Source: Pseudomonadota bacterium (lineage in GTDB: Bacteria > Pseudomonadota > Gammaproteobacteria > Burkholderiales > Ferrovaceae). Taken from it: a stretch of DNA of 23,454 bases. The stretch is taken from the NCBI GenBank assembly GCA_021811005.1, contig JAJZPY010000020.1:1-23454 (forward strand). The letters are read 5' to 3'. The notes under the pieces are model-generated. The model searched no databases and was not told where the DNA came from. It was given only the letters and a program-made list of their open reading frames with translations. Every line of letters begins with the position of its first letter. The stretch's first letter is position 1. Position numbers and translations under genes: made by a program. Shown in pieces: positions 1 through 8,392 of this stretch.

Positions 1-1
1 C

Positions 2-1021
2 GATCTGTTGCTCGACCGCCAGGGCGTTCCCGCAGCCGAAGCCTCCGGCAACCCGGCCGGCATCCTGAGACCGGTGCTGTCGCGCGACGACAATATCGCT
101 TCGCGCCTGGCACGGGCCGGGTTTCTGCACACCATGGGCACGCTCGCCCGCCTGCAGGACAAAACCGCTGCCGTCCGCTTCCAGCTGCGCGGCGTGCTGC
201 ACCTCGCCACCGATGAAACGCAAGCGGCAAACCAGCGGCGGACCATGACGGAATGCCTGCTGCCGCCGGAATTTGCCCTTTTTCTGGAGCGGGAAGAGGC
301 CTCACGGCTGGCCGGCCTGCCGCTGCCCCAGGGCGGCTGGCATTTCCCCAGGGGCGGATGGATCGATCCGGCCAGCTATTGCCGCGCCGCCCTCCTGTCC
401 GCCGGCGACGCCGTGCAGACACGCTGGCACTGCGACGTGGCAAGTCTGCACCGGACCAGCGACGGCTGGGAAGCGCACGATGCGCAAGGCACCGTACTGG
501 CGCAGGCCCCCGTGGCCATTCTTGCCCCGGGAGCCGGTGCGGCGGCATTTTCCCAGGCCGCCGGGCTGCCCCTCTCCCTTTTCCGCGGACAGATCACCCA
601 GCTTGGACAGGATCCCCTGCCGGCACAGGCTCCGGTCCTGTGCCAGGACGGATACCTCATTCCCGGGCTGGATTCGGGGTTGTGCATCGGCGCCACCTAC
701 GATGAAACGGCCGATCTGCGCCCACGCGAAGCCGACAGCCGAAAAAATCTGGAACGACTGGGCCGCCTGTTGCCCGGCTTTGCCTTTCCTGAAAAAACCC
801 GCCTGGAGCGGGTGGGGTTGCGCTGCGTGGCACGGGACCGCCTGCCGCTGATTGGAAACCTCGCCGGCGAGCCGGGACTGTACGCGGTCATGGGGCTGGC
901 TTCGCGGGGCCTGGTGTGGAGCAGCCTTGCGGCTGCCGTGATCGCGGCCCTGCTGGAAGGAACACCGCTGCCGCTGGAACGGCCCCTGCTGCGGGCCGTA
1001 TCCCCGGCGCGTTTTCAGTGA
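2..1021 (+). CDS. mnmC: MnmC FAD-dependent oxidase domain, 5'-truncated by window edge
   Basis: This is the C-terminal part of the enzyme that oxidatively removes the carboxymethyl group of cmnm5(s2)U34 in tRNA, on the way to mnm5(s2)U. The reading frame is open to the window edge, so the start, the methyltransferase domain (if fused) and the FAD dinucleotide-binding GxGxxG motif lie outside. The visible part begins with an ASGNPAG segment and P-LS motif typical of MnmC. It continues through a DAO-fold domain (LFRGQITQL, DGYLIPG, CIGATYDE) and ends with LRCVARDRLPLIGN and GLASRGLVWSSL, which correspond to the family's RC--RD-LP--G and GSRG motifs. The stop lies 7 bp inside the end of convergent recN. 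A generic glycine/D-amino-acid oxidase is the alternative, but the ASGNPAG and RC--RD pair favours MnmC. Whether it is the fused bifunctional form cannot be told from here. Confidence 0.85.
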   Translation, partial: DLLLDRQGVPAAEASGNPAGILRPVLSRDDNIASRLARAGFLHTMGTLARLQDKTAAVRFQLRGVLHLATDETQAANQRRTMTECLLPPEFALFLEREEASRLAGLPLPQGGWHFPRGGWIDPASYCRAALLSAGDAVQTRWHCDVASLHRTSDGWEAHDAQGTVLAQAPVAILAPGAGAAAFSQAAGLPLSLFRGQITQLGQDPLPAQAPVLCQDGYLIPGLDSGLCIGATYDETADLRPREADSRKNLERLGRLLPGFAFPEKTRLERVGLRCVARDRLPLIGNLAGEPGLYAVMGLASRGLVWSSLAAAVIAALLEGTPLPLERPLLRAVSPARFQ

Positions 1022-2670
1022 CTGAGCATTTCCGCCGCGTGACGGCGGGTGGTGGGCGTGATGGTCACGCCGCCCAGCATGCGGGCCAGTTCTTCGATGC
1101 GCGCTTCGCGTGACAGCACCTGGATGGTGCTGTTGACGCCGCCTTCCTGCTCCGTCTTGGTCACGCTCAGGTGGTGGTGCCCGCGCGCGGCCACCTGAGG
1201 CAGGTGCGTGACGCAAATGACCTGGTGGCGAGCGCCCAACTCTTCCAGCAGGCGCCCCACGATTTCCGCCACGCGTCCGCCGATGCCGGTGTCCACTTCG
1301 TCGAAAATCAGGGTCGGCACCGAAGTCACGGCCATCAAGGCCGCCTGGATGGCCAGGCTGATGCGCGAAAGCTCCCCACCCGATGCCACCCGGGCCAGGG
1401 ATTCGGGAGCGCGGGATGCATGCGCGGACACCCGGAACTCCACCTCGTCGAGCCCTGCGGCAGTGGCACGCTCCAGGGGCGTGAGGGCAATTTCGAATAC
1501 CCCGTTGCCCATGGCAAGCTGGCCCAGGGTGTCCGTGATGGTTTGCCCCAGCGCCGCAGCAGCCGCCGTGCGCCGCGCCGACAGCGTTTCCGCCTGACGC
1601 CGGAAATCCGACTCCGCCGCATCGGCCGCCGCCTTCAGGGCTGTTCCCGAACCTGCGGCCTCTAGCGTTTCCAGGCGAGCGGCCAGGGATTCCTGATGGG
1701 TGTGCAGCGCTTCGGGGCGTACCCGGTGACGGCGCGCCGCCGCCAGGACTGCCTGCATGCGGGACTCGACCCGACCCAGGCCTTCCTCGTCGGTTTCCAT
1801 GCCCATGGCGTAACGGCGCAAGGCGTGAACCGCTTCGTCCAGCTGGATTTTTGCGGACTCGATGAGGTCGGCACCCGGCAGCAGGGAGGAATCGAATTCG
1901 ATGAGGCTGCCCAGGCGGTCCGCCACGGCCTGCAAGCGGGCCTGCACGGCATCGTCCGCCTCGGCCAGGGTATCCAGGGCGAACTGGGCTCCTTCCTGCA
2001 GGCTGGCCGCGTGGGCCAGTCGCGCCTGCTCCGCCTGCAACGTCTCCCAGCTGCCGGGGCCAAGGTCCAGGGTTTCGAGCTCGCGCACGTCATCCCGCAG
2101 CCGCGCCTTTTCTTCCAGCAGGGCTTCGGAACGGGCCTGCCAATCTTCCCAGTGTTGTCGGGCTTCCTGCCAACGGTTGAAGGCGGTGCGCACGGTTTGG
2201 GCCAGATCGGCCGTGCCGGCAAAGGCATCGAGCAGCGCGCGCTGGGTGGCGGATTTCTGCAGGGACTGGTGGGCATGCTGCCCGTGAATGTCGAGCAGCC
2301 ATTCCGACAGCGTCTTGAGTTGCTGGACCGGCACGCTGGAGCCGTTGATGAAGGCGCGTGACTTGCCGGACAGGTCCACCACCCGGCGCAGCACGCAAGC
2401 GGCCTCGTCCGATTGCAGATCGTTGTCCTGCAGCCACTGCAGGGCGGGGTTGCCGTCGGGAATCTGGAATTCCGCCACCACTTCGGCGCGCTGCGCTCCG
2501 GCCCGCACGCTCCCCGATTCCGCCCGGGCACCGAGGGCGAGCGACAGGGCCTCGATCAGGATCGACTTGCCGGCCCCCGTTTCGCCGGTCAGCACGGTGA
2601 AACCGGGTTCGAATTCGAGATCGAGCGCTTCGACGATGACGAAATTGCGGATGCTGAGGGCGCGCAGCAT
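1015..2670 (-). CDS. recN: DNA repair protein RecN (SMC-like ATPase)
   Basis: RecN is an SMC-related ATPase that acts in recombinational repair of double-strand breaks. The 551-residue product is close to the E. coli length (553). It begins MLRALSIRNF and has a Walker A motif GETGAGKS at residues 29-36. Long coiled-coil arms rich in Ala, Glu, Arg and Gln fill the middle. The ABC signature ASGGELSRISLA and Walker B LIFDEVDTG (about 454-462) come near the C-terminus, followed by the THLPQVAA switch. The ATG at 2670 was chosen because the family starts at the MLRALSIRNF strand; the longer frame upstream merely runs through nadK out of frame. It follows nadK by 8 bp, so the two are probably cotranscribed. 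Its stop overlaps convergent mnmC by 7 bp, leaving no room for a terminator between them. SOS control is usual for recN, but no LexA box is visible next to it. Confidence 0.97.
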   Translation of the reverse strand: MLRALSIRNFVIVEALDLEFEPGFTVLTGETGAGKSILIEALSLALGARAESGSVRAGAQRAEVVAEFQIPDGNPALQWLQDNDLQSDEAACVLRRVVDLSGKSRAFINGSSVPVQQLKTLSEWLLDIHGQHAHQSLQKSATQRALLDAFAGTADLAQTVRTAFNRWQEARQHWEDWQARSEALLEEKARLRDDVRELETLDLGPGSWETLQAEQARLAHAASLQEGAQFALDTLAEADDAVQARLQAVADRLGSLIEFDSSLLPGADLIESAKIQLDEAVHALRRYAMGMETDEEGLGRVESRMQAVLAAARRHRVRPEALHTHQESLAARLETLEAAGSGTALKAAADAAESDFRRQAETLSARRTAAAAALGQTITDTLGQLAMGNGVFEIALTPLERATAAGLDEVEFRVSAHASRAPESLARVASGGELSRISLAIQAALMAVTSVPTLIFDEVDTGIGGRVAEIVGRLLEELGARHQVICVTHLPQVAARGHHHLSVTKTEQEGGVNSTIQVLSREARIEELARMLGGVTITPTTRRHAAEMLSH

Positions 2671-2678
2671 GGGAGGGC

Positions 2679-3551
2679 CTAGAGCTTGGCTCCCCAGCGA
2701 AGTTTTTCCCGCAACATCGCAAAATAGCTGTGTTCCAGAGGGTGCAGCAGACGAATGCCTTTCTCGGCCGGCGTGATCACCAGCCGGTCGTCCGCCTCCA
2801 GTTCGCAGTGATCCTGCACATCGAAATTGGCCACGGCGCCCACCCCCTTCTGGAGGATCACTTCCACCGTGCAGCGATCGCTGAGCGCAATCGGCCGGTT
2901 GCTGAGGGTGTGGGGGCAGATGGGCACCAGCACGATGGCGCCCAGGTCGGGATGCAGGATGGGGCCGCCGCTGGACAGGGCGTAGGCCGTGGAGCCGGTG
3001 GGGGTGGCCACGATCAGGCCGTCGGCGCGCAGGCTGTAAACGAACCGCCCGTCCACGTAAACCTCCAGGTCGATCATGCTGCCATGCACGCCCTTGGTCA
3101 GCACCACGTCGTTGAGCGCCACCGAACGGTTGAGGATGGCGCCATCGCGAACAATCTTGGTTTTGAGCAGGGTTCGGGTTTCTTCCTGGTAATGTCCGTC
3201 CAGCACCTGCCCCAGCATTTTTTCCATGGCATTGGCCGGAATGTCGGTAAGAAAGCCCAGCTGGCCCAGGTTGATGCCGATGAGGGGCACGTTCTGACAG
3301 GCCAGGGCCCGGGCCGCATGCAGCAGTGTGCCGTCGCCGCCCAGCACCACCACCAGGTCCGCATGGGACCCGATGCTTTCGAGCGTGACCGCCAGTTCGG
3401 GGGCAGCGCCCACCGCAGCCGCCGAACGCTGGTCCAGGACCACTTCGGCGCCGCGCTCGGCCAGAAACCCCAGCAGCTTCCGCAAGGGTTCGGCGAGATT
3501 GCGGCTGTCGTACTTGCCGACGATGCCGATGCGTTGAAAGGTGGAATTCAT
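2679..3551 (-). CDS. nadK: NAD kinase
   Basis: NadK phosphorylates NAD to NADP in the cytoplasm and is the only known bacterial route to NADP. The 290-residue protein matches the family length (E. coli 292). It shows the GGDGT motif at residues 71-75, the INLGQLGFLTD segment, the conserved TPTGSTAY motif with SSGGPILHPDL, and PICPHTLSNRPI. ATG 3551 gives the usual N-terminus (MNSTFQRIGIVGKYDS). An in-frame ATG at 3614 would run into the divergent hrcA coding region and add residues with no family counterpart. No strong Shine-Dalgarno is seen before the chosen start. It is divergent from hrcA with 29 bp between the start codons and is followed by recN after 8 bp, the common proteobacterial nadK-recN pairing. 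Confidence 0.97.
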   Translation of the reverse strand: MNSTFQRIGIVGKYDSRNLAEPLRKLLGFLAERGAEVVLDQRSAAAVGAAPELAVTLESIGSHADLVVVLGGDGTLLHAARALACQNVPLIGINLGQLGFLTDIPANAMEKMLGQVLDGHYQEETRTLLKTKIVRDGAILNRSVALNDVVLTKGVHGSMIDLEVYVDGRFVYSLRADGLIVATPTGSTAYALSSGGPILHPDLGAIVLVPICPHTLSNRPIALSDRCTVEVILQKGVGAVANFDVQDHCELEADDRLVITPAEKGIRLLHPLEHSYFAMLREKLRWGAKL

Positions 3552-3580
3552 GCCGGGAATTAAACCACATTTCAGGTAAA
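3552..3580. promoter_or_regulatory. nadK/hrcA divergent intergenic spacer
   Basis: These 29 bp are more AT-rich than their surroundings and are all that separates the two divergent starts. The promoters for both genes must lie here or extend into each other's coding sequence. AGGT at 3574-3577, three bases before ATG 3581, can serve as the hrcA ribosome-binding site. On the minus strand TGAAAT (3574-3569) is a weak -10 candidate for nadK, with only a 3/6 match to a -35 (TTTAAC) 17 bp upstream. No CIRCE inverted repeat and no sigma-32 box is visible here. The promoter assignment is tentative. Confidence 0.3.
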
Positions 3581-4609
3581 ATGAAGCGCATGTTAAACGA
3601 CCGAGCCCGTGCACTTCTCAAAGCGCTGGTGGAGCGCTACATCGAAGACGGACAACCCGTCGGTTCGCGCGCCCTGTCCAAGCTGTCCGGGCTTGAGCTG
3701 TCGGCAGCCACCGTGCGCAACGTCATGGCGGATCTGGAGGAAATGGGGTTTATTGCCAGTCCCCACACTTCGGCCGGGCGCGTGCCAACCCCCCGCGGGT
3801 ACCGTTTTTTCGTGGACAGCCTGCTCACCATCAAGCCTTTGGGTGCCGACACGATCAACCAGCTGGAGCACCAGCTGCACCCGGCCGAAACGCCGCGCCT
3901 GGTCTCGGCCGCCTCGCAGCTCCTGTCCGAACTGACCGCCTGCGCCGGCATCGTGCGCACCCCCAAGCGCCGTTCGGCCGGCTTTCGCCACGTGGAATTC
4001 CTGCGCCTGTCTGAAAAGCGCATCCTGCTGATCCTGGTGAGCCTCGAAGGCGACGTGCAAAACCGGGTCATTTTCACGGACCAGCCCTATACCGCGGCCC
4101 ATCTGTCCCAGGCCGCGCTGTATCTCAACGAACATTTCGCCGGCCATGATTTCGACGGCGTGCGCGACACCCTCGCGCGCGAACTGCAAAACCTGAGCCA
4201 GGACATCCAGGCCCTCATGAAAACCGCCCTGGAAGTGGGCAGCGCCGCGCTCAAGCAGGGCCAGGACGATTATGTCCTCTATGGCGAAAGCCGGCTCATC
4301 GCGCACCACGACGTTACCGGCAACATCGCCCAGCTGCGCAAGCTGTTTGATGTTTTCGAACAAAAAACCGGCCTGCTGCAACTGCTCGACATGAGCGAGC
4401 GGGCCGATGGCGTGCAAATTTTCATCGGCGGCGAATCCGGCCTGGTCCCACTCGACGAATTCAGCGTGGTCACCGCCCCTTACGAGGTGGACGGACAGGT
4501 GGTGGGCACCCTGGGCGTGGTGGGGCCAACCCGCATGGCCTACGAGCGGGTCATCCCGATCGTGGACATCACGGCCAAACTGCTCTCGAGCGCCCTCTCC
4601 CAACAGTGA
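3581..4609 (+). CDS. hrcA: Heat-inducible transcription repressor HrcA
   Basis: HrcA is the repressor that binds CIRCE operators (TTAGCACTC-N9-GAGTGCTAA) of chaperone genes and needs GroEL for activity. The 342-residue product has the N-terminal winged helix (LLKALVERYIEDGQPVGSRALS, then LSAATVRNVMADLEEMGF and SPHTSAGRVPTPRGYRFFVD). A GAF-like core follows, and the C-terminal segment IFIGGE-GL-PLDEFSVVTAPY is characteristic of the family. ATG 3581 has AGGT close upstream. ATG 3590 gives the more typical N-terminus MLNDRARALLK and is an equally possible start, three residues shorter. It is followed by hemH after one base. No CIRCE element was found near this gene or before grpE, so its targets (commonly groESL) are probably elsewhere in the genome. 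Confidence 0.97.
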   Translation: MKRMLNDRARALLKALVERYIEDGQPVGSRALSKLSGLELSAATVRNVMADLEEMGFIASPHTSAGRVPTPRGYRFFVDSLLTIKPLGADTINQLEHQLHPAETPRLVSAASQLLSELTACAGIVRTPKRRSAGFRHVEFLRLSEKRILLILVSLEGDVQNRVIFTDQPYTAAHLSQAALYLNEHFAGHDFDGVRDTLARELQNLSQDIQALMKTALEVGSAALKQGQDDYVLYGESRLIAHHDVTGNIAQLRKLFDVFEQKTGLLQLLDMSERADGVQIFIGGESGLVPLDEFSVVTAPYEVDGQVVGTLGVVGPTRMAYERVIPIVDITAKLLSSALSQQ

Positions 4610-4610
4610 C

Positions 4611-5717
4611 ATGAGCCGTTACCTGAACGAACCCGAATACACCCATGGCACTGTCCCCAGGACGGGCGTGCTGGTGGTCAACCTGGGAACCCCCGATGCT
4701 CCGGAAAAAGGCGCGCTGCGCCGCTACCTGGCCCAATTCCTGAGCGACCCGCGGGTAGTGGAAATTCCCCGCCTGTTCTGGTGGCCCCTCCTGCACGGCA
4801 TCATCCTCAACACGCGGCCGGCCCGCTCGGCCAGAAAATATGCATCCATCTGGAGTCCCGAAGGGTCTCCCCTGCGGGTGCACACGGAAGCACAAGCCGC
4901 GGGCCTGGCCGAACGACTGGCGGCACGCGTGTCCTCCCCCACCGCCGTGACCTATGCCATGCGCTACGGCCAGCCTTCCATCGCGGCCGGCATTGCCGAA
5001 CTCAAGGCACGCCATTGCGACCGCATCCTGCTGTTGCCGCTGTACCCGCAATATGCAGCCAGCACCACGGCATCCAGCATGGATGCCCTGTTCGACGCCC
5101 TCAGGTCCTACCGGAACGTTCCGGGCGTACGCGTGGTGCGGCACTATCACGACCACCCCGCCTACATCGAAGCCCTGCGCCAGCGGGTCGACCGCTACTG
5201 GGCCGTCCACGGCCGCCCGGACAAACTGGTCATGAGCTTTCATGGCGTGCCCCGCTACACCCTCGACCGCGGCGATCCCTACCACTGCGAATGCCTCAAG
5301 ACCGGCCGCCTCCTGGGCGAAGCCCTGGGCCTGCAGCCGGAGCAGTATGCGGTGTCGTTCCAGTCCCTGTTCGGACGGGCGGAATGGATCAAGCCTTACA
5401 CGGAACCGCTGGTGCGGCAGCTCGCGCGCGAAGGCGTGGGCAACGTGCACGTGATCTGTCCCGGCTTTCCCGCCGATTGCCTGGAAACCCTCGAGGAGAT
5501 CGGCATGGAAGTCAAAACCGCCTTCCTCACCGAAGGCGGCCGCGAATACCATTACATCCCCTCGCTCAACGAAGAGCCGGCCTGGCTCGACGCCTTGGCC
5601 GACATCGCCCTGGAACACCTGGGCGGCTGGGTGTCCTCCCACTGGTCGGAACAGGCGGCCCGTTCGGAAGGCGACCTCAGCCTGAAACGCGCCCTTGCAA
5701 CGGGAGCAACCCGCTAG
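4611..5717 (+). CDS. hemH: Ferrochelatase
   Basis: Ferrochelatase inserts Fe2+ into protoporphyrin IX, the last step of protoheme synthesis, usually at the inner face of the cytoplasmic membrane. The product is 368 residues, longer than E. coli HemH (320). It shows GVLVVNLGTPDAP near the start, LPLYPQYAASTTAS, the catalytic histidine in SFHGVP (His211), SFQSLFGRAEWIKPYT, and CPGFPADCLETLEEIG carrying the conserved glutamate (Glu292). ATG 4611 begins one base after the hrcA stop with no evident Shine-Dalgarno, which suggests translational coupling to hrcA. Position 4611 is preferred over the longer frame, whose extra N-terminal part is simply hrcA read out of frame. Placement of a heme gene between hrcA and grpE is the notable feature of its context. 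Confidence 0.97.
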   Translation: MSRYLNEPEYTHGTVPRTGVLVVNLGTPDAPEKGALRRYLAQFLSDPRVVEIPRLFWWPLLHGIILNTRPARSARKYASIWSPEGSPLRVHTEAQAAGLAERLAARVSSPTAVTYAMRYGQPSIAAGIAELKARHCDRILLLPLYPQYAASTTASSMDALFDALRSYRNVPGVRVVRHYHDHPAYIEALRQRVDRYWAVHGRPDKLVMSFHGVPRYTLDRGDPYHCECLKTGRLLGEALGLQPEQYAVSFQSLFGRAEWIKPYTEPLVRQLAREGVGNVHVICPGFPADCLETLEEIGMEVKTAFLTEGGREYHYIPSLNEEPAWLDALADIALEHLGGWVSSHWSEQAARSEGDLSLKRALATGATR

Positions 5718-5722
5718 TTTTT
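5701..5722 (+). terminator. Weak hairpin plus T-run at hemH stop
   Basis: CGGG (5701-5704) and CCCG (5710-5713) can pair around a 5-base loop, overlapping the last hemH codons. After the stop codon a run of five T follows (5718-5722). The stem is only 4 bp and the T-run starts 4 bases after it, so at most this is an inefficient intrinsic terminator separating hrcA-hemH from grpE. More T-runs follow up to 5756. Confidence 0.3.
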
Positions 5723-5735
5723 CCCGTTTTTCCCG
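5718..5735. repeat. Tandem 9-bp repeat TTTTTCCCG x2
   Basis: Two exact copies of TTTTTCCCG lie back to back directly after the hemH stop (5718-5726, 5727-5735), followed by further T-tracts (TTTTTT at 5743-5748 and TTTTT at 5750-5754). The run is strikingly pyrimidine-biased compared with the rest of the window. It may act with the short hairpin at the hemH stop as a leaky terminator, or may simply be slipped-strand repeat growth. Confidence 0.7.
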
Positions 5736-5762
5736 GACCCGCTTTTTTATTTTTCAGCCGCC

Positions 5763-5790
5763 CTTGAAATCCCGCTTTTATGCCCCATCT
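5763..5790 (+). promoter_or_regulatory. Sigma-32 (RpoH) heat-shock promoter of grpE-dnaK-dnaJ
   Basis: CTTGAAA at 5763-5769 matches the sigma-32 -35 consensus exactly, and CCCCATCT at 5783-5790 matches the -10 consensus CCCCATnT exactly. They are separated by 13 bp, within the known range. The start of transcription would fall near 5797, giving a leader of about 20 bases before the grpE ATG. The in-frame ATG at 5780 lies at the edge of the -10 box, which rules it out as the grpE start on a transcript from this promoter. The match is seen directly; activity is inferred from the consensus. Confidence 0.88.
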
Positions 5791-5818
5791 TGTCCGTGCA
5801 TTCCCTGAGGAGAACACG

Positions 5819-6388
5819 ATGCAAGACTCAAGCAACGAAGCGCCCGCCAAAGGCCAGTCCGAACTCGAAGCCGCGGCCCTTGAAGCGGCGTCGGCCATTC
5901 CGGAAATGAGCCTGGAGCAGGCCCTCGCAGCGCTCAACCAGGCCGAAGCCGGTTTGCGCGAAAAAGAAGAAGCCTGGCTGCGCGCCAGGGCCGACACCGA
6001 AAATGTGCGCAAGCGCGCCGCCACCGATCTGGCCCAGGCCCGCAAATTCGCGCTGGAATCCTTTGCCTCCGAATTGCTGTCCGTGATGGACAGTCTGGAT
6101 GCCGCCCTTCAGGTGAAGGAAGCCTCTCTGGAAAGCTACCGCAGCGGAGTGGAACTGACCGCCCGCCAGCTGGCCACGGTTTTCGAAAAATTCAACATCA
6201 CGGAAATCAACCCCGCCCGCGAAAAATTCGATCCCAACCGCCACCAGGCCATCGCTTCCCTGGAAAGTGCCGAAGTGCCGGCCAACATGGTGCTGAACGT
6301 CATGCAGAAAGGCTTTGCCTTGCATGAACGCGTGCTGCGGCCCGCCCTGGTGACGGTTTCCAAAGGAAAAACGACACCGACCCCTTGA
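5819..6388 (+). CDS. grpE: Nucleotide exchange factor GrpE
   Basis: GrpE releases ADP from DnaK and so resets the Hsp70 cycle in the cytoplasm. The 189-residue protein has a charged, low-complexity N-terminus. A long helical region (EQALAALNQAEAGLREKEEAWLRARADTENVRKR in two stretches) fits the dimer coiled coil. The beta-wing motif follows, with FDPNRHQAI (family F-P--H-A-) and a C-terminal VMQKGFALHERVLRPALVTVSKG. ATG 5819 is preceded by TGAGGAG (5806-5812) with a 6-base gap, an excellent ribosome-binding site. The upstream in-frame ATG 5780 sits in the sigma-32 -10 box and is rejected. The stop codon lies inside a perfect 16-bp palindrome that also forms part of a second heat-shock promoter for dnaK. 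Confidence 0.97.
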   Translation: MQDSSNEAPAKGQSELEAAALEAASAIPEMSLEQALAALNQAEAGLREKEEAWLRARADTENVRKRAATDLAQARKFALESFASELLSVMDSLDAALQVKEASLESYRSGVELTARQLATVFEKFNITEINPAREKFDPNRHQAIASLESAEVPANMVLNVMQKGFALHERVLRPALVTVSKGKTTPTP

Positions 6389-6398
6389 ATATTCAAGG
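6383..6398. repeat. Perfect 16-bp palindrome spanning the grpE stop
   Basis: CCTTGAATATTCAAGG is fully self-complementary. It covers the last base pairs of grpE, its TGA stop and the first 10 bases of the spacer before dnaK. As DNA it could be a dimeric operator. As RNA it can form a 6-bp stem (CCUUGA/UCAAGG) with an AUAU loop. It contains the -35 element of the sigma-32-like promoter described next. It does not match CIRCE. Confidence 0.9.
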
Positions 6399-6411
6399 CA
6401 AAACCCGATCT
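6384..6411 (+). promoter_or_regulatory. Second sigma-32-like promoter, before dnaK
   Basis: CTTGAAT at 6384-6390 (6/7 of CTTGAAA) and CCCGATCT at 6404-6411 (one mismatch to CCCCATnT) are 13 bp apart, the same spacing as in the promoter before grpE. Transcription would start near 6418, about 30 bases before the dnaK ATG. The -35 is half of the perfect palindrome at 6383-6398, so a dimeric protein bound there would be expected to block this promoter. The downstream TATAAG (6411-6416) is too far (20 bp) from TTGAAT to make a standard sigma-70 promoter. Confidence 0.6.
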
Positions 6412-6448
6412 ATAAGCCATCCAATCCATTATTCAGAGGCAAAACAAC

Positions 6449-8383
<1,935 letters not shown>

Positions 8384-8392
8384 GCGCCCATA

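Noticed and set aside
1032..1048. Hairpin CCGCCG-CGTGA-CGGCGG near the mnmC/recN junction as a terminator
   Set aside because: The stem is perfect but lies in recN coding sequence and is followed by no T-run on either strand, so an intrinsic terminator is not supported.
3593..4612. Frame antisense to all of hrcA
   Set aside because: Same behaviour as the other antisense frames: no motif, and full overlap with a recognised gene.
3552..5818. CIRCE element (HrcA operator)
   Set aside because: I looked for TTAGCACTC/GAGTGCTAA near hrcA and before grpE and saw no match; the grpE region is explained by sigma-32 instead.
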